Positions 1 to 12,013 of a stretch of DNA of 64,000 nt are shown here, in pieces. A model generated the notes under the pieces. It saw nothing but the letters and a program-made list of their open reading frames with translations. It did no database searches and was not told the origin of the DNA. The position numbers and the translations under genes were made by a program. The stretch is taken from contig NC_081413.1 of NCBI RefSeq assembly GCF_030272615.1, forward strand, positions 185,392,115 through 185,456,114, read 5' to 3'. Numbering within the stretch: the stretch's first letter is position 1; each line of letters opens with the position of its first letter. This DNA comes from Cryptomeria japonica (Eukaryota > Streptophyta > Pinopsida > Cupressales > Cupressaceae).

Positions 1-27
1 TTTGTCAAATCTTACTCGAAACCTACC

Positions 28-3000
28 ATGGCGCCCAAGATCCAAGACCCTGTAGTTGTCCAAAATGTGGAGAAGCCCTCGCTGAAATATTATCTAACTC
101 CTAAAGTTGCCTCAGAACCAGATGATAAAACTGCATTGTCACTCATCCCAGATCGAGTCTTGCTAGTGGAAGATGTCAGATTATTTACCAAATGTCGTGT
201 TGAGGAACTCGGTCATGTAGAGATTAGTGACACATATGATGAACTGTGCACTGATGGCAAATTGGATAGAAAATTTGAGCATATCAAAATCAAGGGATTA
301 ACTGAAGCCCTAGTCTATCCCCGTGTGTTTAAACCCCAGTGGGTTAAGTTTGTATTGAGCAGAGTACATGATGATTTCATGTGGCTACAAGAGCAACCAT
401 TCAAGATCATGAAGTCATTCACTTGATCACCAGGTATCCCATCTACGATCATGCTCGTGCACAGAAAATGATATCACAAAAGGAGCTAATCAGTCTAACC
501 GGAGTAGAATCTGATTACCAAGGACTGAAACTGAATAATGTCACTGATGCAGAACTAAAGTTTGCAATTAGAGTTATTGGTTACTGTTTCTTCCAATCTG
601 CAAGGGAAAACAATGTACCATGTGCTGCAGTGGACTTGGCCTACAAAATAGTGAAGAAGGGAATGAAAGTAGACTTATGTGAAGTGCTACTAAAGAACTT
701 GTTTGAGAACTTGAACACAATAAGGAAGCTGAAGAAGAACAACTCAGCAAATACACTAAAGTTCGGTTCACTACTTGTATGTATGTTTTTCTATTTTGAG
801 AAGTTCTTTCCCTCAGTCGGTAAAGTAGTATGGGAGCTACACCAACCTATCACCCATCAAATCAATTACTACATCAAGAAGTTAGGACATAACTTTAATG
901 ATATCATGGATGATTACTTCAGCAAATTCCAAGAGAAAATGCACAACAGGTACAGGATTCCACCATAGCTGGTCAAAAAATACAAGGATGAAATATGTTT
1001 TGAGGTCAACACTAATTATTGCTATGTAAATGATGTTGAACCAAGGACTCAATCATTGTAACCAATGGGTTATGAGATTGATTATGATATTACACAGCAA
1101 AAAATTGATGCCTATTTATCACTGCCAAGGCATGCAACTGAACTAAGGTATGGAACCTATGAAGACGTGAAGGAGAAAGTAAAAATGAGCATTGTAGTAC
1201 CTAAGGCTACAAGAAAAGCTACAAAGATGATAAAGGCTTTATCTAAGAAATTCAAAGAAGAATCCTCCTCTACACCTGTCAAAGGCAATCTTGCCATTAC
1301 TGAAGAGGAATCAGAAGCATAAGAGGCAGCAATAACATTAAGCACAGAGTTGCCAAAGGGTAAAGTTTTGAAAAGAAAGAAACGGGACATCACAAAGGCC
1401 CTACCAACTCCACCAACAAAGAGACTCAACACCAGAGCATCAGCTGCATCACCGAGTAAGAAGCAAAAGAATGTTACTACACCAAAGGTAACCAAGACTT
1501 ACAAGAAATCTACTCGAAAAGGTAAAAATTCATAGTGTTGAAAACTTTTGTGCCAATCTTAAAGAATACGGTGGATTTGCAGGATTCAGATATGTTAAGT
1601 ATGAGACTAGGAATAATGATGAGATATGAAAGATTGAAGAAGCTGTCATCTGTACAATTCTGAAGTTTCGGTTAGCACCATTAGAACTAGCAAAGTCACT
1701 TCTGAGTGAACTCTACTTACATATTGATAACAGATGGAAATATGCTATGGACTCAGAGAGACAAATAAGAGAAAGAAGTCTAGTCCATCTATTTCCAGAC
1801 ATGTCCGTAATAGAAATCAAGAAACATTTAACCACATACAATTCTAAATTACTTGTGAAACAAAGAGCCTTAAAATTGATGAATGGGCTATATATAGATG
1901 TGGAGAATGAGACTAAAGCCAAGTGGCAGGAGATCTTCAAACAAAAGGATGTCGGTGAAAAATCTCAAATTGAAATTGTTGATTTCAGCAAGAAAGATCC
2001 AGATGTCATTGAGCAAGGTCCAGACCCGGTTGACACTATACAAATTGATGAAGATGTAATGGATGAAGCCACACCTAAGCAAGAAATGATTGAAGGCACC
2101 ACTTATGCAAAACTTGTCTCTAGTGAATCTGTCTTAGAACAAGTTTAGCCTTATCCGCCGATGAAGCCACCAGTCTCAATTGAAGCTCCCAAGGACATCG
2201 AGCAAGGTACCAAAGGTAACAAATCTAAAGCTTCAGGAGATACAAGTAACAAATCTAAAGCTGCAAGTGATACAACCAAAGATCAGACGTCTCAGGCATA
2301 GACAAGCACTACAAATGTTACAACTGAGACCCATATCACTAAGCCACCCAAAGACACTGCAACAGCTACAGGAACCTACCAAAGTATTGCATATACCGAG
2401 CAACCTATCGAGGGTTAGCAAGCCTCACAAGCGCTTGTCTTAGTGCCTTAGACCAAAGGAAAAGAAAAGAAGGTGAGAAAGCATGGTTTTAAATTTGACG
2501 TATCTAAACCGATCGTGTTGCCCAATGTAGACATCTCCAAATTGAAAGGGCAAGCACTCACTAAATTCAATGAACTATGCAAAGCAAAGGCCAAACAGGA
2601 GAAGCAATTGGCCATATAGAAAAAGAATAAAGTACTTCAGAAGGTTAGGACACTACTAACAGAAATGCTACCATCAACAACAGTGTCAACCGATGCAGCC
2701 ATCCATATTTAGTTGGATGAACTCCTCAATCAGATTGAAACATCTGGAGTTGATGCATCTGAGTACTTAAGAAAGCTCAAGGATAAAAAGCTTACAGCAA
2801 AAATGATAGAGGAAGTACAGAAATCATTTTTTGTTGGCAAGGTAAAACTTGTCAAATTCATTGCTGAGTTGTCCCCTCAACTCAAGCATGTTCTTTATTT
2901 ATTCCAGAAACTGTGTACATTTTCCTTATTTATTAAAGATATCAAAAATAAAACTGATGCAATTGAGAGAGAGATCACTGATCTCTCATCTAAGTTGACC

Positions 3001-3348
3001 ACTGAGCCTAATTTAGTTCAGAACTTTTACACAAAGCTACAACAGCTCATGGCTCAATAGTTAGAACTAAGGAATGAAGAGCATAAAATCAGGATGGATA
3101 TAATGACCCTTCAAACATTATTCCTTCTTCATCTCTCATCAGTATAGGAACAGATCAACCGAGCTACATGCTTATCAACTACACAAGAGGGAAGCACTCT
3201 TGATGGCTTAATATCACTCTTATCTGATATTCAAGCACAAAATTCTTTAATGGAAAGTGTCAAGGACTCACTCTCAGTCACCCTCACTAACGCCCGGACC
3301 AAGTATATGACTATTTTTTATCAGTTACCGCCTCCGGATGGAAATTAA
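28..3348 (+). pseudogene. R-family ORF2, diverged and broken copy (R0)
   Basis: Unrecognised retrotransposon protein, homologous along its length to the ORF2 of R3 (39549-42731). It starts at an ATG at 28 (MAPKIQDP...). The N-terminal domain runs to about 960 and keeps blocks such as LKLNNVTDAE and KFGSLLVC that align with R3 SLRVNDVTD and RFGNLLVC. The MGYE block is at 1065, a Lys/Arg-rich patch at 1350-1535, and a coiled-coil-like C terminus ends at TAA 3346-3348. Two frame changes are visible, near 385-425 and near 1520-1540. From 1537 to the end the frame is continuous apart from one TGA (1627) and eight TAG codons (2146, 2299, 2416, 2449, 2617, 2710, 3058, 3145); earlier stops are TAG 966, TAA 1059 and TAA 1320. 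No protease, integrase or reverse transcriptase motif is visible. Function unknown; family membership is seen, role is inference. Confidence 0.72.
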
Positions 3349-3364
3349 GTTTTTAATGTTTGTC

Positions 3365-3726
3365 AAAAAGGGGGAGTAATATTATGATACTACATAGAGG
3401 AAAGTAATACCTAGCAAAGGGGGAGTAATTCTATATTTGGAGAGTAATACAATTTTGATAATATAGTTTTGAGTATTGTATACAAGGGGAGTATACCATG
3501 CAGAATATATAGAGCATTCAGAGCACACAAGTACAGAATAGAACCGAACATGCAAAATTCAGAGTTATGTAAAGAATAATGATAAGGGGAGTATATATGC
3601 GTATACTATTTTATTGACTATTGTATATATTGTCAAGTATAGTCATTTTGCAAGTATATAGTTTTTGAGTTATGACTTTGTAAGTAGTTTTTGTCAAACA
3701 TCTCAACTAATGTCAAAAGGGGAGAT
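3365..3726 (+). promoter_or_regulatory. polypurine tracts of R0
   Basis: Three purine runs lie between the ORF2 stop and the LTR: AAAAAGGGGGAG at 3365-3376, AAAGGGGGAG at 3416-3425, and AAAAGGGGAGAT at 3715-3726, directly before TGTTACTACTT. The last is in the position of the primer for plus-strand DNA synthesis. The two upstream ones match the extra tract that R2 and R3 carry about 150 bp before their LTR. Confidence 0.65.
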
Positions 3727-4900
3727 TGTTACTACTTATCAGATTGTCATTAGTTTCATATCCAAAGTCATACTATATATTCTATTTGGTTAGTATTACT
3801 GAATCATGCAATAGATACACACAGAGAAGTCGGTATGAAAAGTCTAGTCGGTTACAAAAGAAAGCAGTCACAAAACGCAGTATTTACCGAGTTGTTTACC
3901 GAGTAATGTTTCATGGCTACCTAGTGGTAAAGTTAACTCACCGAGTTGATATTCACCGAGTGAAACATTTTACCAAATACATTGAACCTGGACATGCACA
4001 TGAAAACATGTTACAAGATCGAGGAACATCTAACTATTTTTGCATTGGAAATTGCACTAGAAGATTGTGTATGATTACAAGGTCAATCTAACCAAAGAAA
4101 TATTTTGTTTAGTTATTCATTCGAGGAATCTTTTTGTAAGATCAAAGCAATGAATCAGATCACCCTTGTAATAGATCTATTTATACAGCATGACTTTAGG
4201 GTTAGAAAAAGAGAGATATATAAGAGATGTGAGATATGTGTGTGTATGCATGAAAGAAGACTGTTACAGAGACACTGAGAAGGTTATCAGTGAATAGTCG
4301 AAGAACAAAGTAAACAAAAGGGTTTACCGAGTTACAATATGGGTTACCAAGGTATGCTACAAGCTAGGTAATCTTATTCTGAGCACATAGAATCTGCTAT
4401 AACATTTCAGATGTAAAGATGCAAATATTTGTAATGATTCTATTGTAATATTTTGAAGTTGTAAGAGAAACCTTTAACAGGGTAAAAGACTCTAACCAAG
4501 TCTATAAATTGTAAATCCTTTAACCAGGTGAAACATTTATATAGTGCTGTAAAATCCTTAGTAAGGTAGATCTAACTGATCTTGATACTCCTAACAGGGT
4601 AAGCTATTAGAAATAGCTAAATGTAGCTCTAACCAAGCATTCTTTATTATTGCAGTAGTGAAGTTGTGGGTGCCATCCCCACCGCAGTTTTTCTCTCTAA
4701 TCAAGAGTTTCTGCATGACCAAAATATATGTGTTATGGAGTGAATCATGTATGATTGTTATCTGTTGATTTTAGTTTTATTTTATGTTACTGCACTATTC
4801 TATTTATGCATAACAGTAAGGTTATTATCAAAGAAAAGTTTTGGAGTACTGATTCACACCTTCCCTCTTAGTACATTAGCTTTCCATATTGGGCCTAACA
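3727..4900 (+). repeat. 3' LTR of R0
   Basis: Starts TGTTACTACTT right after a polypurine tract and ends GGGCCTAACA, giving TGTTA...TAACA ends. It is about 1174 bp, longer than the roughly 0.8 kb LTRs of R2 and R3. TATATAAG at 4217-4224 is the best promoter TATA candidate. The R-U5 part has short repeated phrases (AACCAGGTGAA, AACAGGGTAA) around 4470-4620. Open frames inside it are not taken as genes. Confidence 0.7.
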
Positions 4901-4901
4901 T

Positions 4902-5582
4902 GAGGATCTCATTAGTGAGGTTCCTCCTTTGCCTCCATGTCAAGTGCAGGTCCAAGAGAAAACAAATGAGGACTTTTAGGTTTTGGAAAGTTAGAAGGTT
5001 GACTTGTAGGATGGGGTTGATTTATTTAAGCAAGAGTAGAAATCAAAGTTCACTAATGAGGGTAAAAAGATTATCTTTGATTTTTAGGATTTTGATATTG
5101 AGGTAGAACATATCACAAATGAAAAGGTTGATCATGATGATCATATGTTCTCAAATATAATTGATATTTTATGTTCCAAACTTGATGAGAGTTTGGTTCC
5201 ATTGAGAGAGGTCATTTCTTATCAGAATGGTCTAGTCATAGTGAAGGAAACATTTGTGCATGTTGAAGCCAACAGAGAGTGTACAAGATTTGGCATTTCA
5301 AAAGGATGCCCAATCAAGCACCTTTATAGGATGGAGGCCAAGCATAAGGTATCAGCTACAAAGCCACAGATCCAATTTGCATATGCATTCCAAACCAACA
5401 ATGTGTTTGGTCAAGATCTAGGGGTTTGTGATCTTGCTCATGATTTACAAAAACTTTTACAGCTAATGATTATATTTCCAATTGTCTTTCAGCTCTATAT
5501 TATGTTTCAGAACCATGCGATCCACCCTTCATTATTCAAAGAAGGAAGCTACTTTTTCCATTTAGTGAATGGATTTGTTTAA
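4902..5582 (+). pseudogene. unrecognised reading frame with five TAG codons
   Basis: One frame is open from the R0 LTR edge to TAA at 5580-5582, except for five TAG codons at 4977, 4992, 5007, 5037 and 5085. The longest uninterrupted part (from ATG 5145) reads MFSNIIDILCSKLDESLVPL and then a hydrophilic stretch to about 5420; the last 50 codons are hydrophobic and may be non-coding. The residues before the first TAG are Pro-rich (VPPLPPCQVQVQEK). R0 is inserted at its left edge, so the frame probably began further left. I do not recognise the protein. It lies next to a Tat-type LTR, so it may be an extra frame of such an element. The TAG-only pattern matches decayed glutamine codons elsewhere in the window. 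Confidence 0.45.
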
Positions 5583-5865
5583 AGGTCTCAAATTTGATCG
5601 GTTAGAGTAGGGTAGATTAGGTTTCTTTCCTCCAAGTGCTTTGGCACAATGTTTCTTCATTTCAATTTTTTTCCTTCCAAGAAGTGCATGTGCACAGTCT
5701 ACTCTTCCAGAATAGCATAAATTTTTGACATCCTACAAGATGCAGAGGCAAATATTTTACTATCTTTTTTCTATCTTTTCCCCTTGTTTGACTCTATGCC
5801 CAATGAACTAAGGCCTCTAGTCTTATTCCCAAGAAGGCTTGGGGTCCCCTCTAAGTCGCCAGAAA
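5583..5865 (-). promoter_or_regulatory. tRNA primer-binding region beside the Tat-type LTR, with untranslated leader
   Basis: Read on the minus strand, the LTR end ...GGTCAACA is followed at 5865 by TTTCTGGCGACTTAGAGGGG. This resembles the TGGCGACT...GGGGA primer-site context of Ogre/Tat gypsy elements (established knowledge; I think tRNA-Arg type). The remaining roughly 250 bp reads as leader; a minus-strand ATG near 5726 opens only a broken frame. Confidence 0.5.
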
Positions 5866-8156
5866 TGTTGACCATTTTTGCGTCAACCTTAGTCATACAA
5901 ATAACCACTCTAAGAAATCATCATGGCTAAAACTCTATGTGTTAGCTGCACTATGTTTAAAACATCATGTTATGCACACCCATTTAGTCACTGCAGTGAA
6001 GGCATAGAAAAAAAAGAGGCGCCATGGGAGAGTAAGGAAGAAATAGATTTTATTCTCTCTTCACCCCGCGCAGTCAAAAGACATAGGAACAAATGTTTAT
6101 GGGATAGAATGGTAAAGAAGGTTCCTCCCCCATTACCTTGCAAGAAAATAAAGAAGACCGAAAGGTTGTTGCGGGATAGTGGGGGAAGAAAGGTTCTTCC
6201 CCTCTACCCTGTAAAGATATGATAAAGCATAAGAATCTATTATGGGATAATAGGAAGGGAGAGGAAAGGCTTTCTCTGCTTCCCTGTGAGGAATTAGCAC
6301 CACGGAAAAAACAACACGAGTTGTTGGGGAAGCGAAGAGATATTCTTCCCCGTCACCCCATGAGACAAGTATGGATACAAGAATAGCAATACGAGGTAAA
6401 AAAAACATAAGGATGAAGATGCATGGCCCCCACCATCCTGTGTGGAGAAATGAAGAGACCAAGGGGATTCACAGGGTAAAAAAAACAAAGAGAGTATGGT
6501 GTCCCTGCCACCCCATGAGGGATTTTGAGGTGCAATGGGACGTCGCGAGGTAACAAATACACAATAATATTGGTGCACCCTGCTATCCCATGTCGGAGGA
6601 CTAGAGTGATGTGACATAGTCTCTACCATCCATTTTCACTAATGGGCTTGATCAGACGATGATGTTTTAAACTTTTGTTGAGCCCTTTGGAGGGCTTTAT
6701 GGTGCAATCTGGAGCATCCATCTACGTGCAACATGGTGGATTGAGTGGTCAAAATTCAAACTCACAAGCGCAAAGAAAATTCAAATGGTTGTCTAGGGTG
6801 GTTGTTGACTTTAATGGTCGATAGCCAGTTTTGTCTCGTCGGTAGCCCAAATCTAATCAGGATTGTTCCTAACCATTTTCAGGGGACTATTGATCCTCCC
6901 GGTTCTACAAGATGATTTTTAGATGCCACAATGCAGTATGAAGACTTTTATGCCTTGTAGGTGTACCCAGACACTATCTCCAAATGCATCATGCGTAGAG
7001 GTATTCCCCATGTACAGGTATTTTTGCTTCTTCTTGGAAAACGAAGATATTCTCAAAGTTGTTATGCATGCAATCAGATAGATTTGTTAATTTGATTCCC
7101 CCACTCTGATATTTTGTAAACTATCTCTAGCCAGGGTTAGGGTTTCTAGTTGTAGTTCAATCTGAGTTATGCCTAAACTACAAAGGCAATTTCATATCCT
7201 ATTTTTCAGGCATCTTCTCTTCTTTTCTTTTTCAAAAAACTTATGTTTCTCTACAACTATAAAATTTTCTTTGCCTCTACATTAATAGAATTAGCTATTT
7301 TGCCTCTTTTTTAGTTCATACAAATTGTGTAATTTTTTTACCTTCTTATTTGAATGCATCTCTTTTTGATTCTTTAGTTTATGTGATTGTGTGTATCACT
7401 TTATGCATGTTGACTGTGAATTACTTCAATTCATCTCTTCATCCTACAGAATTATAACCTTCAGTTACTCTCAGGGAGATTATTAACATAGAAACCTGTG
7501 CATATCTGGGATTGTTTTCTTGATGTTTTGTGTAGTTATAGGAAGGAAAGATCAATCTTTCAATATAGGTAGAAACCTCATTTGCCCATTCAAGCATTCC
7601 ATCTTTCCCTTTTCCCACTTAGATCAATAGATTAGGATTTATATGTGTTGAGTTGGTCCAACACCTACATCAAATTGATAAGGAAGCAAGCCTTCTCTAG
7701 AGACTCAACCTCACATTTAGCAAGGTCCCACACTTGGAGGTTGTTTTAGTGTGTCACAAGGTTTATGAGTACAAGAGTTCATTAAGGGTGTGGAATTTTG
7801 TGACCATAGTTAACATGACGGTTACCCTTGACAGTTGCAAACCATGCCACCCGACATTTGACCTAACCACCAATGGCCCATCACAACATCACAAGGTAAA
7901 CAAGTGGTTAACCCTAATGGTTGTGAACCATGCAATCAAGTAGTCATTGCAACAATTAAGTCTCTTGCTGGTTGATTTAAGTGACATGACCTCCTGCATC
8001 GGTCAATGGAGGAAAATAACAAGGCTAAAAAAGACTAAGGCAAGAAGCCTTGAGGGTTTAGGTTTTTACGCCTTAGGGAAATATGCAGGGCTAAGCCATT
8101 AGGTTATCTCATATCAGTTATTTGTATGGCTAAGGTTGACATGGAAAATTTCAACA
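5866..8156 (-). repeat. Tat-type gypsy LTR, probably the 3' LTR of G
   Basis: 2291 bp with TGTTG...CAACA ends and a homologue at 58260-60517 (S2). Shared blocks include the CTACATTAATAGAATT region near 7280 and CTCAACCTCACATTTAGCAAG near 7705. Orientation is taken as minus because a primer-site-like sequence adjoins the left end and a weak purine tract adjoins the right end. Flanking pentamers (AGAAA left, TCTAC right) differ, so it is not a simple solo LTR. At 6000-6610 it has a degenerate array of roughly 75-100 bp units, each with a TACCC/TATCCC-type phrase and a purine-rich partner; S2 has the same kind of array at 58740-59110. The outermost 45 bp of the two ends are inverted copies of each other. 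Confidence 0.65.
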
Positions 8157-8458
8157 TCTACATTTTGCCGCTCTTTGATACAATGCAATTTAGAGCATTA
8201 TTTCAAAGAAGATATGAATGAAAAATCACATTTAAACATGCCCCAAACATGACACGATATAAGGGTGCCCCCTCAAGAAATTGACTAGAATTTTTTTATT
8301 ATAAGTTAATTTATTGATAATGATGCCACAATTCCAAATAATCGAACATAAGTGAAATCATAGTTAGGATACAAAATATACAAGCTCGAGAAGGTGAAAA
8401 TGATTGTGACCAATGCAAAAGGGATTGCATGCACATCCATTTAGGTAGGTGAGAGGGG
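8157..8458. other. non-coding stretch between LTR and PMD promoter
   Basis: No gene is supported. On the minus strand the bases just before the LTR (AAAGAGCGGCAAAATGTAGA, 8176-8157) could be a weak polypurine tract for it. GACCAAT at 8408-8414 lies about 50 bp before the PMD TATA box and could act as a CCAAT box. Confidence 0.4.
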
Positions 8459-8466
8459 TATAAAAA
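8459..8466 (+). promoter_or_regulatory. TATA box for the PMD gene
   Basis: TATAAAAA sits in a G-rich setting (GGGGTATAAAAAGAGGG), about 120 bp before the ATG at 8578 and in the sense of the PMD reading frame. This is a good plant TATA context; that it drives the PMD gene is inference. Confidence 0.5.
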
Positions 8467-8577
8467 GAGGGTGGGTGAGTGAAAAAAGATCATTTTCACT
8501 CTCTCATTTGGAAGATTTGGAGCTTTGAAGCTAGGAGGAAAGAGATAGAATGGTGTGGATTCAGATCAAGAATCATC

Positions 8578-10489
8578 ATGGGGAGTGTGTACATAGCTAC
8601 TGATGACCAAAGAGCGCAAGACCAAAGGTATGTACTTGGATGCCCACTTGTAAATTTGGAATTTGTGTAAGCTTTTCTAGGTTAATTTTCTCACTTTTTA
8701 TGCATGCAGGAAGGTCAATCTTAGGTGTTGCGCAATTGGCTACACCATTTGCTTAGTTGGTCAAAGTGTTGTGCAGTTGGTCAACCCTACTAAATAGTTG
8801 GTCAGCCCTACTATGTAGTTGGTAAGACTAAATGCGCAATTGGTCCAACTACCTACACAGATGGTCAAACTACCTGTGTAGTTGATTAGGTAAAACTACT
8901 TAGGGTATGAAAAGGGGATGCTAGAATGGTTAGGGTTTGACTAGGGGTTTGACCTAGGTGGATTAGGGTTTGGAATAGACTAGTTAGGTGCCTAATTGAG
9001 TTTTCCAATGTAGGATCATCAATTAGGGTTAGGTTTGGACAAATTAGGGCTGACTTGATTTTGCCCCTATCACGTTGTAGGTTGAATTACCACCTTTGCA
9101 GACTCTTGAGAGTAGTCCTTCATGCCTTGCACTACACCATAGGCTAAAGGAGTGGGAGAGGGATTATTTTTTACATCTAGGGATACATAATATCACATAC
9201 ATGCCTGAGATAAGGGAAAATATGGGACTGATTACAACATTAGTAGAGCAATGGCACTTGGAGACAATCTCATTTCATCTACCAATGAGAGAAGTGACAA
9301 TTACATTAGACGATGTGTGGCGCAGCCTGAGGATTCTGATTCATGGATAGTTAGTAGTGTATAAGCCAACTATAGCTAGAGAGGCTTTGAGTCAGCTATT
9401 CAAGGTGGACAAGGATGAGTTATGCATTGTGGATTATGAGATCAAATGGGAGACTATGGAAGCTCGACATCTTAGGTTAGTGATTGTGATTAGCATCGTT
9501 ATAGCAGGCTTGGTAGTACCCAACAGGAGAGAGCACATATTTTATATTGGATGGGGAAAAGTGCTAGAGTGCATGGTGTCAAAGGGGATGGTATTTTCTT
9601 AGGGACCATACATGTTAGGCATGTTATAGTTTCATTTGAATCAGATAGTGTATAGAGACTTTGGCACTGAGTTGTGGAATGAGGCTACTACAGGTGTGGG
9701 CATTTGATCACTTTATATATGTCATCATATACATGAGAGATAGGTATGACATGGGTTACCATATGTATACTTATATCATGTGGCCTTATTGTGGGCACTA
9801 ATGGGATACACTCTATTCTAGAGACATCAATTAGAGTGTTTGAGAGATTTTACTTGGAGACCATATAAGGATTGTGAGGGTTGGCCAGATGATGATGTGA
9901 ATCTTCCTTATTGCCAATAGGAGAGGTACTTGATAGGGTGAGTGATGATGAGATAGAAGATTTTTAAGGTGCAACTACCAGAGAGGGTGTGGAGGTAAAT
10001 TGGGGAGAGACAAGATATCCCTATAGGTATGGCCTACTATGCATGACCCAAAAGAGAGATAGGAGATTGGGGTCTAGTTATTACACCACATGTATATTTT
10101 ACAGAGTTTGAGCAGTTATATTCTAGATAGTGGGGTGCAAGTGTGGATGTGATAGGTGAAAGTATCATAGAGGCATATGAAAGATGGTTTGTAGAGCACA
10201 GGTTGATTCCTTTGACCTAGAGGTTTTGATTCCAAGGGTTCCATTTTGAGGTGTTTAGAGAAGGAGACGTGGTTGCACAGCTGACGCAGAGGGGGGAGAT
10301 CAGAAAAGAGAAGATGATGAGGAGGAGGAGGAGGATTATGAGGAGGATGAGTATGAGGAGGATGAGGATGAGCTAGATGCGCAAGGAGATGAGTAGGGAG
10401 ATGAGTAAGGAGAGAATGTTGGAGGACTATAGAGACGTATATCCTCTCTTCAGTAAGACAGGGAAGCTTGGGATGCTGAGAGGACATCT
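8578..10489 (+). pseudogene. Plant Mobile Domain (aminotransferase-like) gene, 5' part
   Basis: From about 9081 the frame encodes the PMD fold: a hydrophobic helix with YFLHLGIHNI, then LITTLVEQWHLETISFHL, VTITLDDVW, and further on FTWRPYKDC and VWRQIGERQDIP. These match the conserved order of the PMD family in length and spacing. An acidic Glu/Asp run follows at 10310-10390. An upstream exon (ATG 8578 to about 8626) may be joined across an intron starting GTATGT at 8627 and ending at GCATGCAG 8710 or TTGTAG 9080. Breaks include a stop after position 9347, TAG at 9600, a frame change near 9700, and several stops up to 10440. C1 is inserted after 10489. PMD frames occur in host MAIN-type genes and in Tat retrotransposons; the position antisense to G pol favours the latter. 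Confidence 0.75.
8745..8895 (+). repeat. short direct repeats in the PMD leader or intron
   Basis: About seven imperfect copies of a 20-26 bp phrase, each built on (G/C)AGTTGGTCAA followed by CTAC, in a row. They lie in the likely intron or untranslated region before the PMD frame. No coding frame runs through them. Confidence 0.6.
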
Positions 10490-12013
10490 TGATAACTCAA
10501 TGATGAACCAATAGTACCAAACCGGTACTGAGAGGGGGGGTGAATTAGTATAAACAAAAATACAGTCCAAAACCAGTTTGACAACAAATACTCCAAATGA
10601 CTGGCAAGCAATGATACTAGCTGAAACAAAGTGCAACCGGTAAGACCCAGAATAACTAAAACAATCATAAATCGGTCACTCACTAAGATTTCCTCTTAGC
10701 TCAATACTATAGATGAACAGGTAAACTATCATCTATTCTTCACAACAGTTGGTTCAGTATGTTTTATAGACAGGCATAAAACACAAAGCCATCATATGCT
10801 CAACAGGTAATAACAAAGCATCACACATGACACAAATATTTTTCACATGGAAACCCAATTGGGAAAAACCATGGTGGGGATGAATACCCACAATCTGCTT
10901 TTGAACTCTTTAGAAGTCCACTTTGTTAGGAGCCTTGTCCGGTTAAAGACATTACAATAGGTTCTGCTAGGAACCGATCCTGTTAGGGATCACCCGGTTA
11001 AGGGTTAAACCCAGTTGGGGTTACCTTGTTAGAGGATTTGAAGAACTCAATAGCTAAAGGATCTCCAGATTCTCTATAGCTTCCTAGAACTCATTAACTT
11101 CGAGTTACCCAGTTAAGGGATTTGAATCAAGCCGATTAAAGCTACCTTGTTAAGGGATTTGTATCAAGCCAGTTAAGGCTACCCTGTTAAGGGATTTCAC
11201 AACTATTGAAGTGGTTAGAGATCAACATGAATTACAATGATCTAGTAACAACACTCAATGCTAATGCAGATCCGTTTTGGCTCCTCTACACCTTTTGCAC
11301 ATTCACTTTGTAGGTATCTCTTCTCTCCTTTGGTCTGGCAAGAATCACGTATCACTTCCCTTGGATACACACTCACAACTTTTGCCAACCACCTTAGAAA
11401 GAAACACAACATCGACCTTATAGGAAACATACAGGTCGGTAGCAAAAACCCTAAACCCTAAACCTATTAGGTTAAGCAATTCAAGCGGTTCAATCTTGAT
11501 CGTTGAATCATACTGCATTAAATGCAACAATCTTGAATCGATCTCAAGACATTCTCCATCATCCATTATCCACCGATTTCATGGCAGTTGATAACCCATC
11601 ACGCGTTATCACCATTTGACAAACTTTGCACATTCCCGAGGTAGATAGGAATAGTCTTCTTTATGCAAGATCCTTCACGCGCATAGATCTTACATGGAAA
11701 CACGACCTGTTCTCCATTATACTACTAACTCATCACACAAAGATCACCGATTGAGTCACACAAGCTTGAGGTACTGCAACCAGAAATCTTGAAGTGGAAA
11801 ATACCTACCAACCGATAGTCACATAGTGCTTCCATGTGCCGGTTCATCTTGAACAAATATACCACTTCACTTTGGCATATATACCGGTTCACACATATGT
11901 CGGTTCTCTCTTCTCACATATCACATATGTCAGTTCACTTCATGTCACATATTGACATCAATGACAACATACAATATCATTATGTCCTTATACTGGTTCA
12001 CATAATGCCAACA
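10490..12013 (-). repeat. 3' LTR of C1
   Basis: 1524 bp, minus orientation: begins TGTTGGCATTATG (12013 leftward) and ends ...GAGTTATCA at 10490. The last 60 bases contain the C-rich ATTCACCCCCCCTCTCAG phrase common to all the Met-primed elements in this window. At 10920-11200 it carries about five imperfect copies of a roughly 30 bp unit around GGTTAAGGCTACCCTGTTAA. Confidence 0.93.

Larger units (their letters stand above)
1..4900 (+). mobile_element. R0, 3' part of a diverged R-family LTR retrotransposon
   Basis: Right-hand part of an element whose 5' LTR and gag lie outside the window. It consists of a broken ORF2 (28-3348), a 3' untranslated stretch with several purine tracts (3365-3726) and a 3' LTR (3727-4900). 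It belongs to the same family as R1-R3 because ORF2 has the same order of conserved blocks, although much diverged, and because the LTR also ends in a GATTCAC...CCTAACA type terminus. The 5 bp after the LTR are TGAGG; the matching left copy would be outside the window, so the insertion cannot be verified here. Confidence 0.75.

Noticed and set aside
3726-5106. Plus-strand frames in the R0 LTR
   Set aside because: They lie inside LTR and U5 sequence; the second crosses the LTR boundary out of frame with the 4902-5582 frame.
6133-6629. Three overlapping minus-strand frames
   Set aside because: They follow the repeat units inside the Tat LTR, change frame with unit length, and show no domain.
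5866-8156. DNA transposon with terminal inverted repeats
   Set aside because: The ends are inverted repeats, but no 8-9 bp or 2-3 bp duplication flanks them, no transposase is present, and a homologous sequence at 58260 behaves as a solo LTR with 5 bp duplication.
10116-10487. Minus-strand frame rich in Pro and His
   Set aside because: It is the complement of the Glu/Asp-rich GAGGAT run in the PMD frame; no independent support.
11242-11566. Frames on both strands inside the C1 LTR
   Set aside because: LTR sequence; partner frames in the other LTR (17308-17493) are broken and no domain is present.
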